64,000 nucleotides of DNA. Origin: Haloactinospora alba. Its GTDB lineage: Bacteria > Actinomycetota > Actinomycetes > Streptosporangiales > Streptosporangiaceae. A program made the translations under genes and the position numbers. Under the pieces are notes generated by a model. The model was given only the letters and a program-made list of their open reading frames with translations. It was not told the origin of the DNA and made no database searches. The stretch covers positions 434,001 to 498,000 of the forward strand of contig NZ_VFQC01000001.1 of NCBI RefSeq assembly GCF_006717075.1, written 5' to 3'. Position 1 is the stretch's first letter, and each line of letters opens with the position of its first letter. Of this stretch, positions 57,202-64,000 are shown one piece after another.

Positions 57202-57818
57202 CCTCCGACAACACGGCCGCCCCTTCGGGGGCGGCCCCCCGCGTGATCGGGCTCGACGCCAGCCTCACCGGCACCGGCATCGCTTCCTCGATCGGCTGGT
57301 GCACGATCGTCGGCCGCGCCGGCGTCACCAACCTGCCGCTCGCCGACCGCGACCGCGCCATCGTCAACCTCGCGCGCGGAGTTCTCGACACCGTCGGTAC
57401 CCCCGACCTGGCCGTAATCGAGGCGCCCGCCTACTCCCGCTCGGGCGGCGGGGCACACGAGAGGTCCGGGCTGTGGTGGCGCGTCGTCCGCCACCTTCTC
57501 GCCCAGGGCGTGCCTGTCGCCGAGGTTGCCCCGACCCAGCGGTGCCGCTACGCCACCGGCAAGGGGCAGGCGCTGAAGACTGCTGTCGTCGACGCCGTCG
57601 CTCGCCGGTGGCCCCAGTACGTGACCGGCGGAAACGACAACCTCGCCGACGCCGTCGTGCTGTGCGCGATGGGCGCGGACCACCTCGGCTACCCCATCGC
57701 TACCGTGCCCGCTACCCACCGGGCCGCCCTGGACAGGATCACCTGGCCCGAGTTCTCCGAGTCGCCCCCCGAATCGCCCCCCGAGTCGCTACCGACGACA
57801 TCGCGACGGTCGGGGTGA
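57198..57818 (+). CDS. RuvC-like Holliday junction resolvase of phage type
   Basis: 206 residues from GTG at 57198, overlapping the previous stop. RNase H-fold acidic residues are in place: Asp20 in VIGLDASLTGTG, Glu75 in LAVIEAPAYS, and Asp147 and Asp151 in GGNDNLADAVVLCAMG. A C-terminal Ser/Pro-repeat tail follows. It likely resolves branched recombination intermediates made by the YqaJ/RecT pair. Confidence 0.82.
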   Translation: MTSDNTAAPSGAAPRVIGLDASLTGTGIASSIGWCTIVGRAGVTNLPLADRDRAIVNLARGVLDTVGTPDLAVIEAPAYSRSGGGAHERSGLWWRVVRHLLAQGVPVAEVAPTQRCRYATGKGQALKTAVVDAVARRWPQYVTGGNDNLADAVVLCAMGADHLGYPIATVPATHRAALDRITWPEFSESPPESPPESLPTTSRRSG

Positions 57819-57839
57819 CGAGGCGACACCACATAGTCC

Positions 57840-57878
57840 CCGTGCCGGCCGCGTGACACGACTCCGCGGCCGGCACGG
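57840..57878 (+). terminator. Strong hairpin before the replication gene
   Basis: Perfect 14-bp inverted repeat, arms 57840-57853 and 57865-57878, 11-base loop, in the 82-bp gap between the RuvC-like and replication genes. It may end or attenuate the first early transcript. Confidence 0.65.
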
Positions 57879-57900
57879 ACCACACCAGAGGAGGCGATAG

Positions 57901-58869
57901 GTGACCTGGTTCAAGGTGGACGACAGCTTCCACAGTCACCCCAAAGCGCTGGCGGCGAGCTTGGCAGCGCTCGGGCTGTGGTCCGTGGCGGGTGCCTGGG
58001 CGGGAAACCATCTCACTGATGGCGGCATCCCCGACCACGTGGTCCCACTGTTGTCCCGCGGCCAACCCGAGCTGGCGGATGAGCTGGTCGCAGCGGGGCT
58101 GTGGAAGCGGGTCGAGGGGGGATACCAGTTCCACGAGTGGGCCGAACGCAACCCGTCCCGGAGCGATGTGGAGGCCACCCGATCGCAGTCGTCGTCGGGG
58201 GCGATCGTCGGTAACCACCGGCGGTGGCATGTCGCTAAGGGGATCGTGAAGTCCGACTGTCCTCTTTGCCAGGAAGAACAGGAACAGGACAGCGATCGGG
58301 GTACCGATCGGGGGGCTGACAGTGACCCCGATCGCACCCCGAATCCTCCCGGCCCGTCCCGTCCCGACCCGGCCCGTCCCGACCCGAGTGATGACACCAG
58401 GCGCCAGGACCCGTCTGGGGGTGTGGGGGGCGACGCCGACGCTGACGCGTCCGGCCAGACGGACACCACCAAGCCAACGAAGTCGACGAAGAAGAAGACC
58501 GACCGCGGTCACCGGTTGCCCGACGACTTCGCAGTCAGCGAGGAGATGGCCGCGTGGGCTCGGGAGAACGCCCCGAGCTGCGGCAGAGCCGATCATGAGG
58601 CGTTCTGCGACTACTGGCGATCGGTCCCCGGCCAGCAGGGCCGCAAGCGCGACTGGGTCGCCACCTGGCGCAACTGGATGCGCCGCGAACACGAACGGCG
58701 AACATCCCGCACCAGCCACACCCGAGCCCGGAGCTCGACGACCGACGACCGTGCCGCCCAAGCGCTCGAAGCGGGCCGCGAAGCCCAGCGCGAACGCGAA
58801 TCCCACGAATCCAGCCAGCACGAGATCCAACAGCAGCAGGCACTGGCCGCCCTCACAGGAGGAGGTTGA
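57901..58869 (+). CDS. Phage replication initiation-type protein
   Basis: 322 residues, GTG start at 57901 with GGAGG nearby. The N-terminal domain (WFKVDDSFHSHPKALAASLA, LWSVAGAWAGNHLTDGGIPD) is a winged-helix typical of phage replisome organizers. A low-complexity Asp/Pro/Arg linker (about 125-190) leads to a C-terminal domain LPDDFAVSEEMAAWARENAP and RDWVATWRNWMRRE, seen in the same group. It should recognise the phage origin and recruit the host helicase. Short GC-rich direct repeats in the linker codons (58365-58390) could be part of an origin. Confidence 0.72.
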   Translation: MTWFKVDDSFHSHPKALAASLAALGLWSVAGAWAGNHLTDGGIPDHVVPLLSRGQPELADELVAAGLWKRVEGGYQFHEWAERNPSRSDVEATRSQSSSGAIVGNHRRWHVAKGIVKSDCPLCQEEQEQDSDRGTDRGADSDPDRTPNPPGPSRPDPARPDPSDDTRRQDPSGGVGGDADADASGQTDTTKPTKSTKKKTDRGHRLPDDFAVSEEMAAWARENAPSCGRADHEAFCDYWRSVPGQQGRKRDWVATWRNWMRREHERRTSRTSHTRARSSTTDDRAAQALEAGREAQRERESHESSQHEIQQQQALAALTGGG

Positions 58870-58871
58870 CC

Positions 58872-59330
58872 ATGGACGAAGAACAGGTCGGAGCGATCCT
58901 CGCGGTCGCGGCCACCTACGACTCCCGGACCACCGGCCGCAGTGACGTACTCGCCTGGCAGCAAGTCATCGAGGACCTGCCGTTCGAGGAGTGCCGCGAC
59001 GCGGTGATCCGGTGGTACAGCACCAGCCGGCCGCGGCGGATCCAGCCAGGCGACGTGCGTGACGCCGTCCGCGCCGCTCGCGCGGAACGCCGCAACCACG
59101 CGGCGTGGGATGCGGCCCGTCCCCCGGTGGACCCGGATGACGTCGACGCGTACCAGCAATGGCTGCGGGACGGTGCTGCGGCAGCCGCCGACGCACCTCC
59201 AGGGGCCAAGGCCCTGGCCGCCCGCCGCAGTGGTGGCCCGCCCGAGCATGTGCGCGCCCAGCTGGACCGGGTGCGTGCCCAGTGCGCGTCGGGGTCCGAG
59301 TCGGGGGCGACGCGAGGAGGCACCCGGTGA
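58872..59330 (+). CDS. Hypothetical protein, possible helicase-loader-like
   Basis: 152 residues from ATG at 58872 with AGGAGG six bases upstream. Begins MDEEQVGAILAVAATYDSRT; helical, with EDLPFEECRDAVIRWYSTSR, a pattern seen in small phage helicase-loader proteins placed after the initiator. Assignment is tentative and based mostly on position. Confidence 0.6.
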   Translation: MDEEQVGAILAVAATYDSRTTGRSDVLAWQQVIEDLPFEECRDAVIRWYSTSRPRRIQPGDVRDAVRAARAERRNHAAWDAARPPVDPDDVDAYQQWLRDGAAAAADAPPGAKALAARRSGGPPEHVRAQLDRVRAQCASGSESGATRGGTR

Positions 59331-59479
59331 TCCAGCTGACCGACGCCCGGCACATGCTCCCACCACCACCGAACCGTGGCGACCGGTCGCCGTCGTGCGC
59401 CACCTGCCACCGCCCCATCCCGGCCGGCCGGGTGCGGCACCGTGCCTGCCTCGACGCACTCCGGAAGGAGAACCGATGA
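59327..59479 (+). CDS. Small Cys-rich phage protein
   Basis: 50 residues from GTG at 59327, overlapping both neighbours by 4 bp. A CATCHRPIPAGRVRHRACLD segment could bind one zinc ion. Unknown function. Confidence 0.6.
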   Translation: MIQLTDARHMLPPPPNRGDRSPSCATCHRPIPAGRVRHRACLDALRKENR

Positions 59480-59802
59480 CCACCAAGCGCACGCTCCCCT
59501 CCCTGCCCAGAGAGATCAACAGCGTGCCGGTCGCCGAATGGACCCGATGGAAACGCGCCGTGGTCATGTCCCACATCGACCCCGGCTGCCCCACCTGCGG
59601 CGACTCCGGCCCGTCGTGCATCGCCCTGGGCTACGAGCACTACCGAGGCAATGAGTCCGGGCTGATGTACCGGTGGAACGCGCACCGGTGCCCGGCGTGC
59701 GACGAGATCACGATCTACGAGCGCCGCACCGACCCGGACACGCTGCGGCGGTACTCGGCGGAGGTCGCCTACTACCCGCCGCGCCGTGAGGAGGACCGGT
59801 GA
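59476..59802 (+). CDS. Hypothetical zinc-ribbon phage protein
   Basis: 108 residues from ATG at 59476. Two Cys pairs (GCPTCGDSGPSC and HRCPACDE) 35 residues apart suggest a zinc ribbon; the aromatic C-terminus ends RRYSAEVAYYPPRREEDR. Overlaps its neighbours by 4 bp. No family recognised. Confidence 0.65.
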   Translation: MTTKRTLPSLPREINSVPVAEWTRWKRAVVMSHIDPGCPTCGDSGPSCIALGYEHYRGNESGLMYRWNAHRCPACDEITIYERRTDPDTLRRYSAEVAYYPPRREEDR

Positions 59803-60182
59803 CCGAGTGGCGAGACACCATCGGCGACCTGCGCCGCCAACTCCGCGAACTCCTCGCGGAAGCAGATACCACCGAGCTGCCCACGCCCGACCGGATCAAC
59901 CCCTCCGACCACCCCATGCCCGGCCCGCAGTGGGAGATCACCGCACCCCACATGTACGGACGCCGCGCCGCCCTGGACCGATGGCTGGTCCGTTCCCTGA
60001 GCGACGCCAGTCTCGCTGACGCGGTGTACCTGTCGACTCCCGACGACAGCCACGTGGAGGACGTGCAGGCCCTGCGGGTCGATGAGGCGCGCCGGGTGGC
60101 GATGGCGCTGCTGGCGGCGTGCGATCACGCCGATGGCACCCGGGAGGGCGTGGCCTACCTCGCTGACCGGAGGCGGACATGA
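59799..60182 (+). CDS. Hypothetical phage protein
   Basis: 127 residues from GTG at 59799. Helical N-terminus (TIGDLRRQLRELLAEADTTE) and C-terminus (VDEARRVAMALLAACDHADG). No motif. In the same overlapping gene string. Confidence 0.6.
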   Translation: MTEWRDTIGDLRRQLRELLAEADTTELPTPDRINPSDHPMPGPQWEITAPHMYGRRAALDRWLVRSLSDASLADAVYLSTPDDSHVEDVQALRVDEARRVAMALLAACDHADGTREGVAYLADRRRT

Positions 60183-60565
60183 GCGGCCCCACGAAGGCGA
60201 CACGAGCGCTCGTGTGGGAGAGGGACGCGGGCCGGTGCGCCCGGTGCGGGCTTCCGATCACCCGCGAGTGGAGCCTGCACCATCGGGTCCCGCGCGGCGC
60301 CGGAGGCTCCCGCCGCCCCGAGCTCAACAGTCCGGCGAACTTGGTGCTGCTGTGCGGGTCAGCAACCTCTCCGAAGGGGTGCCATCTGGCTGTGGAGTCT
60401 GACCGGCGCGACGCCCAACGCACCGGCTACCTCATCAGCAAGCTGGTCAACCTCGACCCGGCCGAGGTGCCGCTGCTGTACCACGGCGCCTGGTGGGTGC
60501 GCCTCGACCACCACGGCGGAACCACCGTCCATGCCCATCCCGCCCCAGGAAGGAACCACCGATGA
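60179..60565 (+). CDS. HNH endonuclease-like protein
   Basis: 128 residues. Zinc Cys pair in RDAGRCARCGLPI, catalytic region WSLHHRVPRGAGGSRRPELN, then SPANLVLLCG and CHLAVESDR, giving the H-N-H order with two structural Cys pairs. It probably nicks or cuts DNA; in phages such genes are homing or packaging-related. Here it sits in the early operon, not next to a terminase. Confidence 0.82.
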   Translation: MSGPTKATRALVWERDAGRCARCGLPITREWSLHHRVPRGAGGSRRPELNSPANLVLLCGSATSPKGCHLAVESDRRDAQRTGYLISKLVNLDPAEVPLLYHGAWWVRLDHHGGTTVHAHPAPGRNHR

Positions 60566-61281
60566 GTGAGATGCACGACCTGCGACGCCGACTCGAATCC
60601 CACCTCGAACGCGGAGGCGGCCTCGATGCAAGCCGTGAGGCATCCCTGGCCGAACAGCACGCCCGCCTGGCCACCGACGTCATCGAACCCGAGATGACGA
60701 GGCTGATGGATGAACGCGACGCCGCGCGCAAGCACGCCGCCTCTCACGTGTGCGGCCACACCTCCCCGCGCCCTGGAGACGGCGCCCTGGAGGCAGCGCT
60801 CGAAGCGGCCGACGACCACATCCAGGCCCAGCTGGACGGGCGCCCCGAGACTCAGTGCCCCGGGCTGCGCGCCACGGATCACGCGGTGCTGCAGGCCGCC
60901 ATCCGGCAGGCCGTGAGCACCTACCTCGACTGGTCCGCCGCCGACCCCGACCAGGCCGCCCTGAAGCAGGAGGTGGCACGGCTGCGGGCCGTCAACTCCG
61001 AACTGAAGAACGATGCCCAACTCGCCCGCGACAACCAGCACTTCCGCACGGCGGCCATCATCGCCGCGGTCATCTGCGACACCGAGCACGGCAACGGCGA
61101 GGTCGACGGGAGCATGCCGCACTTCGACCTCGCTGGTCGCATCCTCGACGAGGTCGGGATCGACGGTCATCTGCAGGATCGCGAACACCAGATCAGCGAC
61201 CTTGTGGAGCAGATCGCGTCCCTCCAGTACGAGCGTGACGCCGCTCTGACCCGCGCCCGCGAACTCGCGCAGGAGGAATGA
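60562..61281 (+). CDS. Hypothetical coiled-coil phage protein
   Basis: 239 residues from ATG at 60562. Long helical stretches (DLRRRLESHLERGGGLDASR; ALKQEVARLRAVNSELKNDA; QISDLVEQIASLQYERDAAL) predict coiled coils. Similar low-complexity helix-rich proteins with clustered HxxCGH (SHVCGHTS) occur elsewhere in the string. Function unknown. Confidence 0.6.
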   Translation: MSEMHDLRRRLESHLERGGGLDASREASLAEQHARLATDVIEPEMTRLMDERDAARKHAASHVCGHTSPRPGDGALEAALEAADDHIQAQLDGRPETQCPGLRATDHAVLQAAIRQAVSTYLDWSAADPDQAALKQEVARLRAVNSELKNDAQLARDNQHFRTAAIIAAVICDTEHGNGEVDGSMPHFDLAGRILDEVGIDGHLQDREHQISDLVEQIASLQYERDAALTRARELAQEE

Positions 61282-61284
61282 CCT

Positions 61285-61521
61285 ATGGACATCGCCCTGA
61301 TCGCCGTTGTGGCAGCGCTGCTGTTCACCCTGGTGACACTGATATCTGCGCTGGTGGGGTACCACTTCCGGGCCACTGCCCGTATCCACCGCCGCCACGC
61401 CGCCGAGCTGCGTGAGTTCGCCGACGCGTTCGAGCAGATGAGGCGCGACTACGACGCCATGACCGAACGGTGGCAGGAGATGGCGGCACAGATGCGCCAA
61501 CGCACCGGAGGCAACTCATGA
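61285..61521 (+). CDS. Small membrane protein with helical tail
   Basis: 78 residues. One N-terminal transmembrane helix (IALIAVVAALLFTLVTLISA) and an amphipathic cytoplasmic tail (REFADAFEQMRRDYDAMTER). GGAGG precedes the ATG. Overlaps the next gene by 4 bp. Holin-like topology is possible but the tail is long; function unknown. Confidence 0.62.
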   Translation: MDIALIAVVAALLFTLVTLISALVGYHFRATARIHRRHAAELREFADAFEQMRRDYDAMTERWQEMAAQMRQRTGGNS

Positions 61522-61793
61522 CCAGCTCCCAGTGCATCCACGACGACGCCTGCCCAGTCGAGTCCTCCGGGGTCATCGTCGCCTGGCTGTGCCCCGACTG
61601 CGACACCCAGCTCGGCGCCGACTTCGGCAAGGAACTCCAACGACGCCGCGACGACGCCGCCTTCCGCGCCGCATGCACCCACACCGACGTGTACGACGTG
61701 ACCACCCACGGCGACACCCGAGGCCGCGGCGTCTGTACCCGGTGCGGCCAGGACATGCGTGAAACCCCTGCCGGTGGATGGGAGCCCACGTGA
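61518..61793 (+). CDS. Hypothetical zinc-binding phage protein
   Basis: 91 residues from ATG at 61518. Three Cys/His clusters (CIHDDACP, WLCPDCDTQLG, GVCTRCGQDM) suggest zinc ribbons. Overlaps neighbours by 4 bp. No known function. Confidence 0.62.
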   Translation: MTSSQCIHDDACPVESSGVIVAWLCPDCDTQLGADFGKELQRRRDDAAFRAACTHTDVYDVTTHGDTRGRGVCTRCGQDMRETPAGGWEPT

Positions 61794-62536
61794 CCGATGA
61801 CAGCACCTACCTCGCCGACCTCGTCACCGAGTTCGTGGACGGGTGGCGCGAACGCGTCGAGTACGGGGTGCGGCTGCAGCTCCACACCCAGGCGTGCCAG
61901 GCGCACCGGGCCGCACTCCCCACGGGGGCGGCCCGTCACCACCAGTGCCGGTGTCCCAGCCGGGCGGAGGCCCGCGTCGCGCCGGTGCACCAACCCGGCC
62001 TGCTTGCTCAGCTCCGAGCGGTACGGGAACCCGCCCGGGGCGGCGATACCGACGGCGGCCGCACCCAGCCGGGAAGCAAACCACCCGGAAGCCTGGCGGC
62101 CGCGGACCTCCTCAACCACATCCGCCAGGACGCGGTCTCCGCGCGGATCCTGTTGCGTGACGCCAACAACCTGGACACCGGGACGCCGCGCCCGCTGGTC
62201 GAAGAACTCCGCGGACTCGTCACCCTTGCGAGCACCCTGCCCGATGAGCACCCGGCTGTGACCACCGTGATCACCCAGCAGCGCCGCAACCGCAAACAGG
62301 GCCGGGTGCTGCTCGGCTACGACGCGCCCGCTCGCCAGCTGCGTGATGTGGTGTGCCCAGACTGCGGCGGCACCCTCACCGTCCCCTCCGACGCCGACGG
62401 CGACGTGCGCTGTGTCGGCCCCGGCGCGGTCGAAGGCCCCGCCGAACAGGGGCGCGCCTGGCCCGTGCGCGTACCCGGATGCGGCAACCTGTGGCGCCGC
62501 CACGAATGGATCACTCTCCTTGACCACGCCTCATGA
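61790..62536 (+). CDS. Hypothetical phage protein with C-terminal zinc ribbon
   Basis: 248 residues from GTG at 61790. Contains Cys-rich QCRCPSRAEARVAPVH and, near the C-terminus, VVCPDCGGTLTVPSDADGDV. The middle part (LLNHIRQDAVSARILLRDAN) is helical. Similar-sized proteins occur in actinophages; no function known to me. Confidence 0.6.
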   Translation: MTDDSTYLADLVTEFVDGWRERVEYGVRLQLHTQACQAHRAALPTGAARHHQCRCPSRAEARVAPVHQPGLLAQLRAVREPARGGDTDGGRTQPGSKPPGSLAAADLLNHIRQDAVSARILLRDANNLDTGTPRPLVEELRGLVTLASTLPDEHPAVTTVITQQRRNRKQGRVLLGYDAPARQLRDVVCPDCGGTLTVPSDADGDVRCVGPGAVEGPAEQGRAWPVRVPGCGNLWRRHEWITLLDHAS

Positions 62537-62567
62537 CACACCACCCCGAACACGAAAGGATGACCCC

Positions 62568-62717
62568 ATGAGCGAGGACCGCGGCCTGGCCGCGTGGAAC
62601 GACGATGAGCTACACGGGCTCCACATCCAGAGAGTCGACGCGCAGCGTGCGGCGGCCATCGAGCGCGACGCGATCCGGCACCTATGTCTGACGATGCCGA
62701 CGGGAGGCGCCCGATGA
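62568..62717 (+). CDS. Small hypothetical phage protein
   Basis: 49 residues, ATG at 62568 preceded by GAAAGGA. Helical: AAWNDDELHGLHIQRVDAQR then AAAIERDAIRHL. Overlaps the next gene by 4 bp. Unknown. Confidence 0.55.
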   Translation: MSEDRGLAAWNDDELHGLHIQRVDAQRAAAIERDAIRHLCLTMPTGGAR

Positions 62718-63094
62718 GGCTGCTCAACACCATGCGGGCGATGATCCGCGACGCAGCCAAGATCCCGCAGCGCATAGCCCTCGGAGTAGCTCTCCAGGCC
62801 GGCCACCGCACCCACCACTTGTTCACCGATCCCGCAGACATCGACGACGAGGCCCTGTGCTGGCGCTGCGGTGTCACATGGCCCTGCCACACCCTGGCCT
62901 CCCTCGTCGGCCTGATGGATGCCACTGTGCGGCGCAACATCGCCCACGAGGTGATGGACGTCCACACCTGGGGTGATGGACTCGCGCAGCCAGCAGAGCA
63001 GTGCCGGGCCTGCCCGCCCGGCACCGCCTGGCCATGCGCCCACTGGGACCGAGCCGCGGACGTCATCAACGAGAACAGGGAGGTCCGGTCATGA
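62714..63094 (+). CDS. Hypothetical phage protein
   Basis: 126 residues from ATG at 62714. Basic helical N-terminus, then Cys pairs LCWRCGVTWPCHT and QCRACPPGTAWPCAHWD, two related WPC(H/A)-type repeats that may bind metal. No family recognised. Overlaps neighbours by 4 bp. Confidence 0.6.
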   Translation: MRLLNTMRAMIRDAAKIPQRIALGVALQAGHRTHHLFTDPADIDDEALCWRCGVTWPCHTLASLVGLMDATVRRNIAHEVMDVHTWGDGLAQPAEQCRACPPGTAWPCAHWDRAADVINENREVRS

Positions 63095-63312
63095 CCCTCT
63101 GGATCAAGATCGACACCGCCGACACCGTCACCCGCAACCGCGCCACCAACGCCCTCGGCGCGATCCTCACCCTCGGCGGCGGCGCACTGGCCGCGTGGCT
63201 GTGGACCCTGGGCAGCTGGTGGATCGCCGGAGCCATCCCGTGCATCCTGGTCGCTCTAATCGGAGTGGTTGGGTTCTTCGCCGACCTGCAGAAGAAAGAC
63301 CGTACCGACTAA
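63091..63312 (+). CDS. Small membrane protein
   Basis: 73 residues from ATG at 63091. Two hydrophobic helices: LGAILTLGGGALAAWLWTLG and WIAGAIPCILVALIGVVGFF, with charged ends. Two-helix small proteins of this type can be holins, but it lies among early genes, so the role is open. Confidence 0.6.
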   Translation: MTLWIKIDTADTVTRNRATNALGAILTLGGGALAAWLWTLGSWWIAGAIPCILVALIGVVGFFADLQKKDRTD

Positions 63313-63325
63313 GAAAGGCCACCGC

Positions 63326-63562
63326 ATGACCGAACCGTGGAGCGAGACCGACCCCCGGTACACGCTGGCAGAGGCCGAGCGCGAGTTGGCACACCGCAAA
63401 TGCCGGAACGAGGGCCACGACCTCGAACTCCTTGACCATCGCACTATGGGCGGCGACCACGCGCCCACCGGCGTTCACTGTGACCGGTGCGGTCGACACT
63501 GGCACATCAGTCCCGGAAGCGGCGGCATTAACCTCGGAGAGCAGGAAGCTGAACATGACTGA
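63326..63562 (+). CDS. Hypothetical phage protein
   Basis: 78 residues from ATG at 63326 with AAAGG upstream. Begins MTEPWSETDPRYTL and has a C-terminal zinc-like GVHCDRCGRHWHISPG. The same first six residues open the next gene, suggesting local duplication. Function unknown. Confidence 0.6.
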   Translation: MTEPWSETDPRYTLAEAERELAHRKCRNEGHDLELLDHRTMGGDHAPTGVHCDRCGRHWHISPGSGGINLGEQEAEHD

Positions 63563-63902
63563 ACCGTGGAGTGGGGACGCCCAATACACGTACAAGGGGT
63601 CCGTCGCCGTCCGCCTCAGCGACGGTCGCGAAATTGAGGCGGACGGCGATCTTCGGCTTGGATGCGATTCGGACCCGTCCGCCCGTGTGTTCCTTTGGTA
63701 TTGGGGCGGAGACATCGCTTTCGGCGAGCTGTCGGACGCCCGTCAGGCGTTCAAACAAGACGAGATTGAAATCATCATGCCGGACGGGACGGCACGATCG
63801 GCGGTCCCGGTGGCCGTCAACCCCCCGGAACCCGCTGTAGAGATCAGCGGCGCCGGTCCCGCCCCATGGGATACCGGCATCGACGGAGCGGAGGATTCGT
63901 GA
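63555..63902 (+). CDS. Hypothetical phage protein
   Basis: 115 residues from ATG at 63555, overlapping the previous gene by 8 bp. Begins MTEPWSGDAQYTYKGSVAVR; beta-rich and acidic with no cysteine cluster like its neighbour. Slightly lower GC than its surroundings. Function unknown. Confidence 0.6.
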   Translation: MTEPWSGDAQYTYKGSVAVRLSDGREIEADGDLRLGCDSDPSARVFLWYWGGDIAFGELSDARQAFKQDEIEIIMPDGTARSAVPVAVNPPEPAVEISGAGPAPWDTGIDGAEDS

Positions 63903-64000
63903 CGATCGTGGAGTTCCTCCGGGCACGGCTACACGAGGACGAGGAGGCAGCGCGAGACGCCGTGACCATCGTAGAGTTCCTGGCCGAGCGCCTCGACGAA
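63899..64000 (+). CDS. DUF6221-like phage protein, cut by the window edge
   Basis: 34 residues visible from GTG at 63899, overlapping the previous stop by 4 bp. The start VTIVEFLRARLHEDEEAARD resembles actinophage DUF6221 proteins. After 21 residues the same motif recurs (VTIVEFLAERLDE), an internal duplication of the N-terminal helix. The rest is beyond the window. Confidence 0.6.
   Translation, partial: MTIVEFLRARLHEDEEAARDAVTIVEFLAERLDE

Noticed and set aside
58360-58395. GC-rich direct repeats as a defined phage replication origin
   Set aside because: They fall in linker codons of the replication protein and are short and irregular. An origin inside the initiator gene is common in phages, but nothing here proves it, so it is only mentioned in the gene entry.

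Overview
The window is high-GC actinobacterial chromosome. The Kgd-type 2-oxoglutarate enzyme, a DUF6104 protein, a glycine riboswitch on gcvT, iron boxes of the IdeR/DmdR type, and BldC- and WhiB-like regulators all point to a filamentous actinomycete. A member of the Nocardiopsaceae or a close relative is my guess; no rRNA is present to confirm it.

Layout. 0-23.2 kb is core-like: a GNAT acetyltransferase (cut by the left edge), a polar amino-acid ABC importer, malic enzyme, a quinone-reductase-like dehydrogenase, a DUF4097/PadR pair, kgd, a BlaI-type repressor, an aminotransferase, a methyltransferase, an M16 protease pair, a tail-anchored Ser/Thr kinase and an iron-controlled siderophore importer. 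23.6-28.7 kb is an accessory island of lower GC. It holds a PPOX-like flavoprotein, a small unknown protein, a methyltransferase/BioF2-type acyltransferase fusion, a very AT-rich control region, a SUMF1-like protein, and a remnant of the kinase gene's 3' end. 28.2-36.8 kb is a compact type I-G (formerly I-U) CRISPR-Cas locus: csb1, csb2, a cas3 with a long C-terminal extension, and a 17-repeat array. It has no adaptation genes. 36.8-48.1 kb returns to core genes: an odd tRNA with a UAG anticodon, bcp, a CDP-alcohol phosphatidyltransferase, a DUF3618 protein, a PLP fold-III enzyme, VapBC, a glycine/serine operon (riboswitch-gcvT-gcvH-glyA-sdaA) and DAHP synthase. 48.15-64 kb is the left part of a prophage or related integrated element that runs off the right edge. 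It carries integrase, repressor, antirepressor, WhiB-like and BldC-like regulators, YqaJ exonuclease with RecT annealase, a RuvC-like nuclease, a replication protein, HNH, and many small overlapping genes.

The main discovery candidate lies just upstream of csb1 (28.24-28.46 kb). A diverged mini-CRISPR on the minus strand carries the 9-nt 3' end of the array repeat, then a 37-nt pseudo-spacer, then a remnant of the repeat 5' end. The first 20 nt of the pseudo-spacer match, 19 of 20, a site with a 5' TTC flank that overlaps the likely cas promoter. This is the architecture of a crRNA-like guide that directs the Cascade complex to repress its own operon (the CreR type of regulator). A second repeat-like hairpin, sharing 12 consecutive bases with the repeat, sits in the cas mRNA leader, followed by a 49-codon membrane-protein ORF with a good ribosome binding site. 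Together they suggest multi-layered autoregulation of a minimal effector-only I-G system.

In the glycine block, the tandem riboswitch would turn on glycine cleavage (gcvT, gcvH), glycine-serine interconversion (glyA) and serine deamination (sdaA) as one disposal route from glycine to pyruvate.
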